Shown here: piece by piece, positions 33,969 to 43,457 of the stretch | How positions within the stretch are numbered: position 1 is the first letter of the stretch | Layout: each line of letters begins with the position of its first letter | Assembly: GCF_031127875.1 (NCBI RefSeq) | Contig: NZ_JARXIA010000021.1 | Coordinates: 79,261-143,260, forward strand | DNA length: 64,000 nt | Source: Pelagicoccus sp. SDUM812005 | GTDB taxonomy: Bacteria > Verrucomicrobiota > Verrucomicrobiia > Opitutales > Opitutaceae | Direction: 5' to 3' | Notes under the pieces: generated by a model | The model's database searches: none | What the model saw: the letters and a program-made list of their open reading frames with translations, nothing else | Told to the model about the DNA's origin: nothing | Position numbers and translations under genes: made by a program

Positions 33969-35633
33969 ATGAAACGACTACGTCCAGCTTGCTTGCTCCT
34001 GGTTTCCATGCCCTTCCTCTTCGCGTGCTCAAAGTCCACGCTCAGCGAAGAAGACTACCGGGCCCAAAGAGCGGCCTTAATCGAGGCCCACTCGGCTCAA
34101 GACCCAACCTTCGCCGCATTGCAAAGCGAAATGGAAAGCGAGGAGAGCTATAGCAGCGAGTACTGGCGCTGGCGCATCGACCAGTACCTGTACGGCCAAT
34201 ACACCGAGTTCCAGCCAATCTACGATGCCTTCGTCCGCGGCAAGTCCTTCACGCAAATCTACGACCTTCCCGCTGAGGATCTCGCCGCGACCCCAGAACC
34301 TGGAGCGGAGCTGACAGACCTCCCCGAAGGCTTCTTCACCGACAACCTTCCCGGCAACGTACACACTGGCAAAACCGTATTGGCAGACGGCAAAGTCTAC
34401 ATCACTTACCAGGGCCACCTGACCGACCCCTACGTCGCGAGCTACGATCTCGAAAACGATACCTGGGACGGTCCCTACAAGGCCGGCCATAGCACCCTTT
34501 CCAAGGACGGTCGCAAGGTCGACAGCCACGGGCGGCCAGCCATCGAACAGGACAGCGACGGTTATTTCCACATCGTATACGGCGGCCATGGCGGCGAGCG
34601 CGAAGACGGCCTCAATCCGCTTTCGATCGATACTCCACACGCGGGGGGAAGGATGATTCACGTGGTATCCGAAAAGCCATACGACATCAGCTCCTTCGTC
34701 GAAAAGGATGACATCACGCCTTTCGCCTCCTACACCGCGACCTGCAAGATGGGCAACGGCGATATCTATTTCTTTACCCGAGCCGGCACCCACAAGTCGC
34801 CTTGGGTCTACTACAAGATGAAAAGCGGTAGCCAAACCTTCGAGCCACCCGTGCTCATCACATGGCCCGTCCCCCAAGCGGACGATCCTATCCACGTGGA
34901 TACATTCTATATCACCCCAAAGAAAGTTTCGGACACTGAAATCGTCGTCACCTACCTTTGGCACGAATGCAACTTCAAGGAGATCCATGACCGAACCCAC
35001 TACAGCCGGATCAACACCTACTACATGAAGTTGGATACCAGCGACGACACCTTCTACAACGTCGAAGGCAAGAAGCTCCCCCTTCCGCTCACCAAAGCCA
35101 CCGCTGACGAACTTACCCTCGCCTACAACTCCAGCGAAACGGGTGAAACCTGCTTCGGCACCCGCCCGCTCGTTCTCGAAGACGGGCGACCGGCCGCCGC
35201 CTACGAAGCCATGGGCGACGACTATCGCGAATGGCGAATGGTCGTCTACGAAAACGGAAAGTGGACGCACAGCCTACCCATACCAGGAACAAAGCGTAAC
35301 AGCGTTACGGATACATCAGGGCGCAAGATCAAGAGCCTCCTGAAGCACGAAACGATCAAGGAAGGCGGAAGCTCGGCCACAGCAGCTGTTATCTACCGCA
35401 ACGCCGCCGGCGAAACCGTATTCGCTACCGCACAAAAAAGCGCCGACTCTACCCCATCGGAAGAGGCTTGGACGGTTGATAGAGAATACCTCAGCCTCTC
35501 CAAAGCCAGCATGCAGATGCATGCCGTGCGAAACGAAGCAGGCGAGGCAGAAGCCCTTGTCCTTAACGTCAGAAAGGGCTCCGCTCAACGTCTCTACCTC
35601 TGGCACGACGGGGCTCTCCGGCCCCAAAACTAG
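33969..35633 (+). CDS. BNR_4-type beta-propeller lipoprotein, possible polysaccharide lyase (BNR-1)
   Basis: The 554-residue protein has a lipoprotein signal (LLVSMPFLFAC, lipidated C20). The N-terminal 100 residues are helical and charged, and a propeller follows from about 120. The pattern DSHGRP (H187) followed 20 residues later by YGGHG (H207) is the same His-spacing seen in BNR-2 and BNR-3 and belongs to the BNR_4 group, which shares its fold with ulvan-lyase families PL24 and PL25. I infer a surface or periplasmic lyase or binding protein for an acidic polysaccharide. The next two genes encode sulfatases, 21 and 5 bases apart, so this is the first gene of an operon. The exact family cannot be settled by eye. 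Confidence 0.72.
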   Translation: MKRLRPACLLLVSMPFLFACSKSTLSEEDYRAQRAALIEAHSAQDPTFAALQSEMESEESYSSEYWRWRIDQYLYGQYTEFQPIYDAFVRGKSFTQIYDLPAEDLAATPEPGAELTDLPEGFFTDNLPGNVHTGKTVLADGKVYITYQGHLTDPYVASYDLENDTWDGPYKAGHSTLSKDGRKVDSHGRPAIEQDSDGYFHIVYGGHGGEREDGLNPLSIDTPHAGGRMIHVVSEKPYDISSFVEKDDITPFASYTATCKMGNGDIYFFTRAGTHKSPWVYYKMKSGSQTFEPPVLITWPVPQADDPIHVDTFYITPKKVSDTEIVVTYLWHECNFKEIHDRTHYSRINTYYMKLDTSDDTFYNVEGKKLPLPLTKATADELTLAYNSSETGETCFGTRPLVLEDGRPAAAYEAMGDDYREWRMVVYENGKWTHSLPIPGTKRNSVTDTSGRKIKSLLKHETIKEGGSSATAAVIYRNAAGETVFATAQKSADSTPSEEAWTVDREYLSLSKASMQMHAVRNEAGEAEALVLNVRKGSAQRLYLWHDGALRPQN

Positions 35634-35654
35634 CAACGCTTCTTCAACTCCGTC

Positions 35655-37043
35655 ATGAGAAAATTCGCTCTCCTGCTCACCGTTCTCGCTAGCGCCCTTT
35701 CCCTAAAGGCTGCCGTGGCGGAACCCGTTCGTCCCAACGTGCTCTTCATTGCCATCGACGACCTGCGACCCGAGCTCGGATGCTACGGTGATCCGGTGGC
35801 TCAAACGCCGCACCTCGACAAGCTAGCTGGCGAGGGAGCCCTGTTCGAACGCGCCTACTGCCAGGTCGCGGTGTGCGGCGCCTCCCGGGCGAGCATGATG
35901 ACCGGCATCTTGCCCACCAAAACGCGCTTCGTGGACTACCTGGCCACCGTCGATGGCGACGCTCCGGGCGCCGCCACCCTAGCCCAGGTATTCAAGGAAG
36001 CAGGCTACACCACCCTCGTTAACGGCAAGATCTTTCACAACAGTCGAGATACCGCGGAACGATCCTGGAGCGAAAAGCCCCGCGGCACCGGCCTCAACCA
36101 TCGCACCAGCCACGACCCCCAAACGAACCAAACCACGACCCAGCAAGGCAACGGGCTGTTCTTCGAATGCGTCGCCGTACCGGACGACGCCTACACCGAC
36201 GGCCGCGTCGCCGCCCGTACCATCGAGGACCTCCGACGTTTCAAGGATAGCGGGGAACCCTTTTTCATCGGTTGCGGATTCATCCGACCACACCTTCCCT
36301 TCTACGCTCCCAAGAAGTATTGGGATCTGTACGATGCGAACGCTATTCCTTTAGCCAGCTACCGGGATCGTCCTAGAAACGCACCCGACGCCCTGTCGGG
36401 ATCCGGTGAATACAGAACGTATTTCCTAGGCGACTACGACGCACAATCCGAAGCCTTTCATCGAAAGATGAGGCACGGCTACCTCGCCTCAACCAGCTAC
36501 GTGGACAAGCTGGTGGGCGACGTCTTAAACGAACTCGACGCCCTCGGCCTTGCCGACAATACCATTGTGGTCGTTTGGGGCGACCACGGCTTTCACCTCG
36601 GCGAATACAACTTCTGGGGCAAGCACAACACCATGCACCTGGCCACTCGCATACCGCTCATCGTCAAAGCCCCTGGAAAACTGCAGGGACTGCGCAGCGA
36701 GGCCCTTATCTCTAGCGTAGACATCTTCCCTACGCTTTGCGCTCTCGCTGGTATCGAGACGCCTGCGAGCGTCCAAGGAAAGAGCTTCGTCGCCTCCCTT
36801 AGCGACAAGGACGCGACCAGCAACGCTGTCGTGTACACCCGCTTCAAAAGCGCCGACGCCATCGTAACCCCACGCTTCAACTACACGCGCTACGAAAATG
36901 GAGAAGAAATGCTCTACGATCTCAAAATCGATCCCGGAGAAACGCTAAACCGCGTCAGCAACCCTGAATACAAAGCAACCCTAGCGAAGCTTCGCATTCT
37001 CCTGCAGGAACAAATCGAAATCGCGGAATCAGCCCCCTTTTAA
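35655..37043 (+). CDS. Exported sulfatase, iduronate-2-sulfatase-like (sulfatase-2)
   Basis: The 462-residue protein has a signal peptide (FALLLTVLASALSLKAAVAE). The metal site is NVLFIAIDDLRPELGCYG, the formylglycine site is C74 in CGASRASMMTG, and later motifs are VVWGDHGFHLGEYNFWGKH. The C-x-A-S-R variant together with DDLRPELGCYG is typical of iduronate-2-sulfatase-like enzymes (S1_7). Ulvan contains iduronate and rhamnose-3-sulfate, and this subfamily occurs in ulvan loci, so the assignment fits the context; the exact ester removed is not proven. It sits 21 bases after BNR-1 and 5 bases before sulfatase-3. Confidence 0.92.
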   Translation: MRKFALLLTVLASALSLKAAVAEPVRPNVLFIAIDDLRPELGCYGDPVAQTPHLDKLAGEGALFERAYCQVAVCGASRASMMTGILPTKTRFVDYLATVDGDAPGAATLAQVFKEAGYTTLVNGKIFHNSRDTAERSWSEKPRGTGLNHRTSHDPQTNQTTTQQGNGLFFECVAVPDDAYTDGRVAARTIEDLRRFKDSGEPFFIGCGFIRPHLPFYAPKKYWDLYDANAIPLASYRDRPRNAPDALSGSGEYRTYFLGDYDAQSEAFHRKMRHGYLASTSYVDKLVGDVLNELDALGLADNTIVVVWGDHGFHLGEYNFWGKHNTMHLATRIPLIVKAPGKLQGLRSEALISSVDIFPTLCALAGIETPASVQGKSFVASLSDKDATSNAVVYTRFKSADAIVTPRFNYTRYENGEEMLYDLKIDPGETLNRVSNPEYKATLAKLRILLQEQIEIAESAPF

Positions 37044-37048
37044 GCCCT

Positions 37049-38464
37049 ATGAAACCTACGGTTTTAAAATCGATCGGCATTGCCTTAACGATCGCGTTCA
37101 CCTCGGACCTGCAGGCGCAGCCCAATATAGTCTTCTACCTGGCCGACGATCAAGATATCGGCGACTACGGATGCTACGGCAACGAACGAGTACAGACCCC
37201 CGCCGTCGACCGCCTCGCCAGAGAAGGCATGCGCTTCACCCACGCTTTTACCGGACAAGCCATCTGCGCCCCCAGCCGCTCCCAGCTCTACACCGGCAAC
37301 TACCCGCTGAGAAACGGCGCCTTCCTAAACCATGTCCCGGTCAAGGACGACCAAGTCAGTATCGCCAGCTACCTAGGGAATCTGGGCTACGAGGTTATCC
37401 TTGCCGGGAAAAGCCATGTAGAACCGGACAGCGTTTTCACATGGACCGAAGAATGGCCGACCGTCGATAAGGACGGGGTCCCTCGAGAATACATACCGCT
37501 CGAAAAGATAGAATCCTATTTCAAAAGCGCCGATAAACCGTTCTGCATGTTTATCGCTTCCATGTATCCACATGGCCCCTACTTCGAGGTAGAGGGAGCA
37601 TCCGCCGAATCCATAAAATTCTATCCGTACAACCAACGGTTCAGCGACAAACAATCCGAAATCGACAAGAAAGCGGGCTACTACCGCAGCATCGAAGAAG
37701 ACAACGCGCAACTCGAGCGGGTACTCGAGCTTGTCGACACCCATTTGGACCCGAACACGCTTTTTATCTACAGCTCCGACCACGGCGTATCAGGCAAATA
37801 TACAGTCTACGACCGCGGCCTGAACGTGCCTTTCGTAGCCCGTTGGCCCGGCGTTATCGCCCCCGGGTCGCTTACGGATCGTCTCGTGCACTACACCGAC
37901 ATCCTGCCTACCCTTGTCGAAATCGCCGGCGGAACCGTTCCCGCGGAGGTGAATGGCAAGAGTTTCTATCCGATCCTCAAGGGCAGCGCGGAGCCCCTGC
38001 ACGAATACGTTTACGGCGTCAGCACCAACCAAAACATTCTTGCCGCCAAGGTTTTCCCCTCACGAATGATCCGCAGCCATCGCTACAAATACATTCGCAA
38101 CCTCAACGCTCTCGAGGTCGTAGAGAAGAACCTCGGCGACAATCCGCGCGTAAACGCGTTCATACGGCTCGGCGCCCAAAGGTACCCAAATACTCCCTAC
38201 GAGGAATTGTACGACCTCGAAAACGATCCCTACGAACAAATCAATCTCGCCGGCGACCCCAGATACGCCGAGCTCCAAGAAGAAATGGCGACCCAACTGC
38301 TCGCATGGATGAAAGCTCAAAACGACATCTTGTCCGGCGAGCCGGGAACCATGCCCCTCATCCATTCCCACTTCAAACTGGATAAGCCATCCAAGTGGAA
38401 CAAAGTCCCGGCCCACCTAGAAAACACCCTCCAAGAATCAGACTACCTGAAGCTGCACTTCTGA
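37049..38464 (+). CDS. Exported sulfatase, N-sulfoglucosamine-sulfohydrolase-like (sulfatase-3)
   Basis: The 471-residue protein has a signal peptide (IALTIAFTSDLQAQ). It carries NIVFYLADDQDIGDYGCYG, the canonical formylglycine motif C73-A-P-S-R77 in ICAPSRSQLYTGNYP, and IYSSDHGVSGKYTVYDRG. The PLRNGAFLNH segment and overall length are typical of the S1_8-like group that includes heparan N-sulfatases, although in a marine polysaccharide locus such enzymes often act on O-sulfate of rhamnose or similar sugars. It is translationally close to sulfatase-2 and 34 bases before the NHL protein. Confidence 0.9.
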   Translation: MKPTVLKSIGIALTIAFTSDLQAQPNIVFYLADDQDIGDYGCYGNERVQTPAVDRLAREGMRFTHAFTGQAICAPSRSQLYTGNYPLRNGAFLNHVPVKDDQVSIASYLGNLGYEVILAGKSHVEPDSVFTWTEEWPTVDKDGVPREYIPLEKIESYFKSADKPFCMFIASMYPHGPYFEVEGASAESIKFYPYNQRFSDKQSEIDKKAGYYRSIEEDNAQLERVLELVDTHLDPNTLFIYSSDHGVSGKYTVYDRGLNVPFVARWPGVIAPGSLTDRLVHYTDILPTLVEIAGGTVPAEVNGKSFYPILKGSAEPLHEYVYGVSTNQNILAAKVFPSRMIRSHRYKYIRNLNALEVVEKNLGDNPRVNAFIRLGAQRYPNTPYEELYDLENDPYEQINLAGDPRYAELQEEMATQLLAWMKAQNDILSGEPGTMPLIHSHFKLDKPSKWNKVPAHLENTLQESDYLKLHF

Positions 38465-38498
38465 TCCTGAGCTAACCCCGCCGCCCCATCCCAACAAA

Positions 38499-39515
38499 AT
38501 GAATACACTCAAGCGAGCTTGCCTCCTCTCCTCCCTAATCCTTTGCAGCGCATCCTTCGCTCACCCCGGAAACGATCATACTCACCCTGGAACGTTGCCG
38601 GAACTTCCGGTCATTACCGGAAACGGCCAGCATACCTACCAAACCGTCCCTCAATGGGGCGCGCTGCCCGACGGCCAGATACTTGGCCCCACCCACGGTA
38701 GCGTGGCCGTTTCAAAAGAGGGACGTATCTATGTGTCCACTGAAGGCGAACGCGGAATCTGCGTCTTTTCCGAGGATGGGAAATTCATCCGCTCCATTGC
38801 TCCCGATTGTTCCGGTACCCACTCCCTTACCCTTCGCGAAGAAAACGGGGTCGAATACCTCTACGGAGCTCACCGCCGGGGTGAACGTATTATCAAGCTC
38901 ACCCTTGACGGAACCCTTGTCCTTCAAATCCTTCACACCGAAGAACAAGCCATTCCCGGAAAACTTCAGGGGCTGACCGCAGTTACCGTCGCACCCGACG
39001 GCCGCATCTTCGCCGCTGTCGGCTATGGCTCGAACATGATTCATATCTTCGACGCGAACGGAACTCTCGAAAAGAGCTTTGGATCCAAGGGCGACGGTAT
39101 CGAAGAATTCCAGGCCTGCCATGGAATCGCTATCGACCCTCGCTTCGACGAACCCCGCCTCCTTGTGGCCGACCGTGAAAACCTCCGCCTCAAGCACTAC
39201 GACTTGGACGGGAACTTCATCGGAATCCACTCTCAAGACCTCCGGCGTCCCTGCGCGGTCAGTTTCTATGGCGAATACTGCGCCGTGGCAGAACTCGCCG
39301 GGCGCGTTACCATCCTGAACAAAAACGGCACCCCTGTCGCCTTCCTTGGAGACAATCCAAGGAAAGAACAGTGGGCCAAGTTCAGGACGCCGCTCGAGGA
39401 AATCCCTGAAGGAGTCTTCACCGCTCCCCATGGCTTGAGTTACGACTCCCAGGGCAACCTCTATATACAGGACTGGAACCAAAGCGGAAAAATCACCAAG
39501 CTACGAAAGTTGTAA
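38499..39515 (+). CDS. Secreted NHL-repeat beta-propeller protein
   Basis: The 338-residue protein has a signal peptide ending at SFA (residue 21) and then a short His-rich stretch (HPGNDHTHPG) that could bind metal. The rest is made of NHL-type repeats (GSVAVSKEGRIYVST, VTVAPDGRIFAAVG, NGTLEKSFGSKGDG, GLSYDSQGNLYIQDW) forming a six-bladed propeller. Similar proteins are frequent next to sulfatases in Verrucomicrobiota and Planctomycetota, but the activity is not known to me. It is the fourth gene of the plus-strand cluster. An inverted repeat AACCGA/TCGGTT spans its stop codon without a T-run. Confidence 0.78.
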   Translation: MNTLKRACLLSSLILCSASFAHPGNDHTHPGTLPELPVITGNGQHTYQTVPQWGALPDGQILGPTHGSVAVSKEGRIYVSTEGERGICVFSEDGKFIRSIAPDCSGTHSLTLREENGVEYLYGAHRRGERIIKLTLDGTLVLQILHTEEQAIPGKLQGLTAVTVAPDGRIFAAVGYGSNMIHIFDANGTLEKSFGSKGDGIEEFQACHGIAIDPRFDEPRLLVADRENLRLKHYDLDGNFIGIHSQDLRRPCAVSFYGEYCAVAELAGRVTILNKNGTPVAFLGDNPRKEQWAKFRTPLEEIPEGVFTAPHGLSYDSQGNLYIQDWNQSGKITKLRKL

Positions 39516-39850
39516 CCGATCGAATTCGGTTTCTCACCCTTCTATAAAAGCGCCCGCAAAGCGTGGACGCCCCACCGGCGTACCCACTCGATACCTACAC
39601 TTCCCTTAGCCGGCCCTTGATTACAATTCAGGCTACAGCGGGATACTATAAGTTTAATTCATACTTATCGATCCTTTTGACTCGGGAGGCTCGCCAAGCA
39701 TCCCTTAGATGCTTCCCCAAGCCCCCTAATAAAGTGCCCGTTTTCCCGATCTGAACTTCGCCCCCTGGAACGAAGTGACTCCCCTTACCTGCTTCCGTAT
39801 CTCACGAGGCTGCTAGCGATAGCTGTCTCTCAACCCCACCCCCCAAAAAA
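39516..39850. other. Intergenic region before BNR-2
   Basis: This 335-base region contains no recognisable gene. It should hold the BNR-2 promoter. It has a stem-forming AACCGATCGAATTCGGTT at its start, an operator-like ATACTTATCG at 39661-39670, and a second partial match CGATACCTA at 39589. Confidence 0.4.
39659..39670. promoter_or_regulatory. Weak operator-like site before BNR-2
   Basis: TCATACTTATCG matches CGATACGTATCG at 9 of 12 positions, about 180 bases before the BNR-2 start. Taken alone this could be chance. Confidence 0.22.
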
Positions 39851-41233
39851 ATGAAAAAGGTAATACCCACCATCACAGCTGCCGCTCTCCTAGGAGCCTC
39901 CACAGTCCAAGCAGTATCCTCCGGAACTGCCCACGTTGACGATATAGACGGTACCGTCCAATTCTTCAACAATAGTATACGCGAATTCTCGTACAGCTCG
40001 AATTCCGCCCCGCACCAGCAAAACGCACTGGTCGTCGCCGACGATAATATCTATGTTACGTTCTTCAATACGGACGGCTCCTTAATGATAGCCCGTCGCT
40101 CGGAAGATAATAACAACGACAACTGGACTCGTAGCGAATTCTCTTCTTCGCACGATTCTTCGGACCCCGATTCGCATCGTACCGCGAACATCGCGGTCTC
40201 TCCCAACGACAAACGGATCCACATCATGTGGGGGCACCATGCCGACAAGCTCCGCTACGTCGTCACCAAGGACCCCAACGCAACCTTGAAGCCCGACTCG
40301 CAGTTCAACGTCAGCCTTTTCGAATCCGAGCGACAATACTTAAAGTCCGGCCAAAACCTCAGCAAGGTTTGCTATCCTCGCATGTTCGTTGGAGCGAACG
40401 ACAAGCTGCAAGTCGTCTGGCGGGACGACGGTGGTTCCGGAAACGCGAACAGCTATATTGCTACCTACAACGACGACAAGACCTGGACTTCGCGTCTCAA
40501 GATCATAAACGGCAAAACCGGAACCTATGCCGGAGACAGCAACCGCAACGCCTACTTCAACGACATCGGGTATCGAAATGGAACCACCCATGTAAGCTGG
40601 ACCTGGAGGGAGAGCGCCCAGAAGGTCAACGGCTACGTTACCAACCACGACCTCCTCTACGCCTACAGCACCGACTCCGGGAACACGTGGCGAAACCGCC
40701 TCGGCAACCAGGTTGCCGGTACGGGCAGCTGGACCATGAACCTCAATACTTCCGACATTAAGTTCAAAACACTCGGCTACAGCGATCGCGTGGAAAACCA
40801 GTGCGGACAAGCGATCGACCGCACCGGACGCGTCCACATGCTGTGGCGTCACGACAACGCGAGCGGCAGCAAAACGCTTTTCCACTACTTCAAGTCGAAC
40901 GGCAGCTCCACCGTCAACACCCGCGAACGCAGCGGACTAAGCTCCAGCATCCGCCCCAAGATCTACGCGGACCCCACAAACAACAGCAAGGACACCCTCT
41001 ATATCGTTACCATCTCCGGCACTAAAATTAAGGTCTACGGAGCCAACAAAGGTACAGACTACTGGGGAACTTGGGAAACCCTCTACACGAGCGCAGACGA
41101 TTACATAACGGCTACCGCCCAAATCGCCGACGACGGACGAAAGCTATTTATCATGGCGCAGAAACGCCCAGCCGACGTAGCGACAGCCACATCGAGCGGA
41201 CTGGATCTGATCACCCTCCCCGTAACCCCCTAG
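39851..41233 (+). CDS. Secreted BNR_4-type beta-propeller protein, possible polysaccharide lyase (BNR-2)
   Basis: The 460-residue protein has a signal peptide (ITAAALLGASTVQA). The propeller carries DSHRTANIAVSP (H109) and, about 20 residues later, IMWGHH (H129/H130). Then come WRDDGGSGNA, THVSWTWRES and NHDLLYAYSTDSGNTW, all typical of the BNR_4 group. That fold is shared with ulvan lyases of PL24/PL25 and with other uronate-acting enzymes, so a lyase on an acidic, rhamnose-containing polysaccharide is a reasonable hypothesis. The rich Asn/Asp/Ser composition suits a secreted marine protein. It has its own upstream gap and its own terminator, so it is likely monocistronic. Confidence 0.75.
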   Translation: MKKVIPTITAAALLGASTVQAVSSGTAHVDDIDGTVQFFNNSIREFSYSSNSAPHQQNALVVADDNIYVTFFNTDGSLMIARRSEDNNNDNWTRSEFSSSHDSSDPDSHRTANIAVSPNDKRIHIMWGHHADKLRYVVTKDPNATLKPDSQFNVSLFESERQYLKSGQNLSKVCYPRMFVGANDKLQVVWRDDGGSGNANSYIATYNDDKTWTSRLKIINGKTGTYAGDSNRNAYFNDIGYRNGTTHVSWTWRESAQKVNGYVTNHDLLYAYSTDSGNTWRNRLGNQVAGTGSWTMNLNTSDIKFKTLGYSDRVENQCGQAIDRTGRVHMLWRHDNASGSKTLFHYFKSNGSSTVNTRERSGLSSSIRPKIYADPTNNSKDTLYIVTISGTKIKVYGANKGTDYWGTWETLYTSADDYITATAQIADDGRKLFIMAQKRPADVATATSSGLDLITLPVTP

Positions 41234-41261
41234 CGGATACGCAACCAATTGCGTAATACAG

Positions 41262-41289
41262 AAGGCGTCCTCGAAAGGGACGCCTTTTT
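41262..41289 (+). terminator. Intrinsic terminator of BNR-2
   Basis: AAGGCGTCC and GGACGCCTT form a 9-base stem around a short TCGAAAG loop, ending in a run of five T. It lies 28 bases after the BNR-2 stop. The opposite strand has only AA on the far side, so it mainly serves the plus strand, although the convergent gene at 41367 also ends here. Confidence 0.88.
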
Positions 41290-41366
41290 CTTTGCTGCGT
41301 TCCTATCGAAAAGGCCACGAAACAGAAGCGACGAGCCATGCGATCCCGCTCGTCGGCATGCCCTCC

Positions 41367-42392
41367 CTACAAGCCCATCCTGCGCGCCCAGGCCTTAGCG
41401 GCCCCTGGATCGAGCATTTCCCAGTTAACCAAGATCGCCCGTGCCGCTTCTTTCTGCATGCCCCGGTCCGGCATTGCTTCTACATACGAACGAGCGGCCT
41501 CTACATCCGAAACCGACCAGCGCTCGATGAGCTTGGGCAGCATTTCTAGCTGTAACTCAGGCTCGAGCGATTCCCACTTGGACAATGCCGCCGTGGGGTC
41601 TTCGTCCAGCTCCACGAGGAGCAAGGCTCGCTTCGCCTCCTCGTACCCAACGTCGCTCAAATAGCGCTCCAGCTCCTCTACGCCAACGTCGGGATTCTCC
41701 GACAGCGCGGCAGCAAGCGCCTGCACCAACAGGCCCTCGTCTACGCGCCCGGGGGCCAAGGTAAAAGCCAGATCCAAGGCCCCCACCGGATCGTCCCGCA
41801 CCACCTCACGCAACAGGCTTCCAGCGAGCTCTCCTACCTCTTGAGCGCTGGCTGGATCCGCTAGGAACGTCAAGGCAGCGTCAGCATTTTCTTGATACAT
41901 TCGGGCAAGCATCACCCCCGCAATACCGGGATCCGACCATGGGCTCAGCATCGCGTAGGAAGTCGCTGCCTGCAAGTCGCGCCTCGACCACTTGAGCAAG
42001 ATCGCGTTATAAACACGGTCCCCTGACTCGAAGTCCACAAATGCCTCGAGCCTTCGCAAGGCTTGCTCAGGGTTCTCCCGAGCCCACTCAAAAAACACGG
42101 ATTCCAAAGCAAGCGAGCGTTGCTGGTCATCGGGCAAAGAGAGAATGGCGTCGCGAAAGCCTTCCCAGTCGCTTACGGCACGCTCTTGAGTCGGCGAATA
42201 AGCAATCCACTCCGCTTCCCCTTCGCCCGCTGAAACAGGCGCCGCCTCAGCATGCTCAAGCGTCCCGGCACCTACACCGTCGGCAGCCACCGGCTCCGCC
42301 CCTGGTCCCGCTTGCTCCTTCGCGATCCAAAGGGCAGCCAGCAACAGCAGGACCGCCAGGGTAAACAGGCCAACTGAAGCTTTCGCAAGCAT
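41367..42392 (-). CDS. Membrane-anchored helical-repeat protein of unknown function
   Basis: The frame extends upstream to 42644, overlapping the next gene, but ATG 42392 is preferred. It gives a clear N-terminal membrane anchor (residues 6-24, VGLFTLAVLLLLAALWIA), while the longer version would start with Arg/Pro-rich residues. The 341-residue product then has an Ala/Gly/Glu-rich linker and helical repeats containing W-x-x-x-(D/N)P motifs (WARENPEQAL, WSRRDLQAA, DDPVGALDLAF, EDPTAALSKW), like HEAT/TPR-type proteins. Similar anchored proteins are common in Verrucomicrobiota with no assigned role. It lies 40 bases after the flavoprotein gene and may be unrelated to polysaccharide use. Confidence 0.72.
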   Translation of the reverse strand: MLAKASVGLFTLAVLLLLAALWIAKEQAGPGAEPVAADGVGAGTLEHAEAAPVSAGEGEAEWIAYSPTQERAVSDWEGFRDAILSLPDDQQRSLALESVFFEWARENPEQALRRLEAFVDFESGDRVYNAILLKWSRRDLQAATSYAMLSPWSDPGIAGVMLARMYQENADAALTFLADPASAQEVGELAGSLLREVVRDDPVGALDLAFTLAPGRVDEGLLVQALAAALSENPDVGVEELERYLSDVGYEEAKRALLLVELDEDPTAALSKWESLEPELQLEMLPKLIERWSVSDVEAARSYVEAMPDRGMQKEAARAILVNWEMLDPGAAKAWARRMGL

Positions 42393-42432
42393 ACCGACGC
42401 GTAGTGGAAAAAGCAGACAGCTGGCGCTTGGC

Positions 42433-43377
42433 TCAGTCTCCAGCCAGGTAGCGAGCCGCGGCCCGGCCGGAGTCGTAGGCCCCTTCGATCTTGGCAATTC
42501 CAAAGGAATCCCCAGCAAACGCGATCGGGAGCGAGGCGGAGGCCGCGGAGCTGTCGCCCGCCCCTTTGCCCTTCCGGTGGGCATAGCGCCATTTGTGCAA
42601 ATAGCTTTCCTCGATTTCCAGCGGATAAAGCTCTTTAACGGCATCGATCATGAGTCGTTCGAGCTCCGGACGATCCTTCTCGTAATTCGCTTCCGCAAAG
42701 GCTGCCGTCGAGTGCACGATCAATCCAGCCTGAGAGCTCGTTCCTTTCTGTCGCGCATCCGTGATCGTATCCAATTTTTCATTAACGCCCTTTATGAACC
42801 CCGGAGCGGCAAGGCCGAGGTCCGCCTTCAAGCGCAGCAGAAGCGTCAAGCAGGGATCGTAGCTTACCGCCGCCAAACGTTGGAACAGTTCAGGCTCCAG
42901 CTTGACCTTCGAACGTTCCACGATCGCCAAGGCCTGCGGAGCTGGGCAGGTGAACAACACTTTCCTGGCTTTCCACTCATCCCCCTTGGCGCAGCGGAGC
43001 GCTACGCCGGCTTCGTCCACTCGGAGAGTCTCGACCAACTGCTGCCGGTGCACCTCGAGTCCGGAGGCCATTTCCTTGGCCAACGCGTTCATGCTGGGTA
43101 AACCCGCGTACAAGTGACGCTCCCCGTCGCGGAACCACAACCTAGCGAGCTTCGCTGCCTCCCAGCGCTCCAACTCCCCTCGAAAGGCATCGCCGACCAC
43201 CGAGAAGAAGTGGGCCCCATTGTCGAAGCTCTCGCCGTCGAGACGACGCGTGGCAAGCCGACCGCCCACCCCTCGGGATTTCTCTAGCACCGCCACCTTC
43301 TGGCCACGCTCCTGGAGCAGTCTGGCAGCAGCTAAACCAGCAATGCCCGCCCCCACAATGATCGTATCAAATTCCAT
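42433..43377 (-). CDS. FAD-dependent oxidoreductase, renalase/amine-oxidase-like
   Basis: I choose ATG 43377 because the FAD-binding strand begins two residues later (MEFDTIIVGAGIAGLAAARLL); two further in-frame ATGs lie upstream at 43398 and 43413. The 314-residue product has the dinucleotide motif GAGIAG, an acidic end (VLEKSRGVGGRLATRR), the substrate-domain segment FDNGAHFFS and a C-terminal FAD contact (AFAGDSFG...IEGAYDSGRAAA). This is the renalase-like group of soluble flavoproteins; the substrate is unknown. It follows sulfatase-4 after 80 bases and is probably not part of the sugar pathway. Confidence 0.88.
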   Translation of the reverse strand: MEFDTIIVGAGIAGLAAARLLQERGQKVAVLEKSRGVGGRLATRRLDGESFDNGAHFFSVVGDAFRGELERWEAAKLARLWFRDGERHLYAGLPSMNALAKEMASGLEVHRQQLVETLRVDEAGVALRCAKGDEWKARKVLFTCPAPQALAIVERSKVKLEPELFQRLAAVSYDPCLTLLLRLKADLGLAAPGFIKGVNEKLDTITDARQKGTSSQAGLIVHSTAAFAEANYEKDRPELERLMIDAVKELYPLEIEESYLHKWRYAHRKGKGAGDSSAASASLPIAFAGDSFGIAKIEGAYDSGRAAARYLAGD

Positions 43378-43457
43378 CGAACAACGCGTCGTAGTCATAG
43401 GTAAACGATCCAATAGCCTTTCCGCCCAAAGACAAGAAACGAAGGCCGATTGCGCCC

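Noticed and set aside
34077..35270. Long open frame (397 codons) antisense to BNR-1
   Set aside because: It is antisense to a gene with a lipoprotein signal and family motifs. Its product is low-complexity, Val/Gly/Asp/Glu-rich, as expected from reading GC-rich codons backwards.
42393..42644. N-terminal extension of the membrane-anchored protein into the flavoprotein gene
   Set aside because: The extension is Arg/Pro-rich and overlaps coding sequence of the flavoprotein; the start at 42392 gives a clean membrane anchor.
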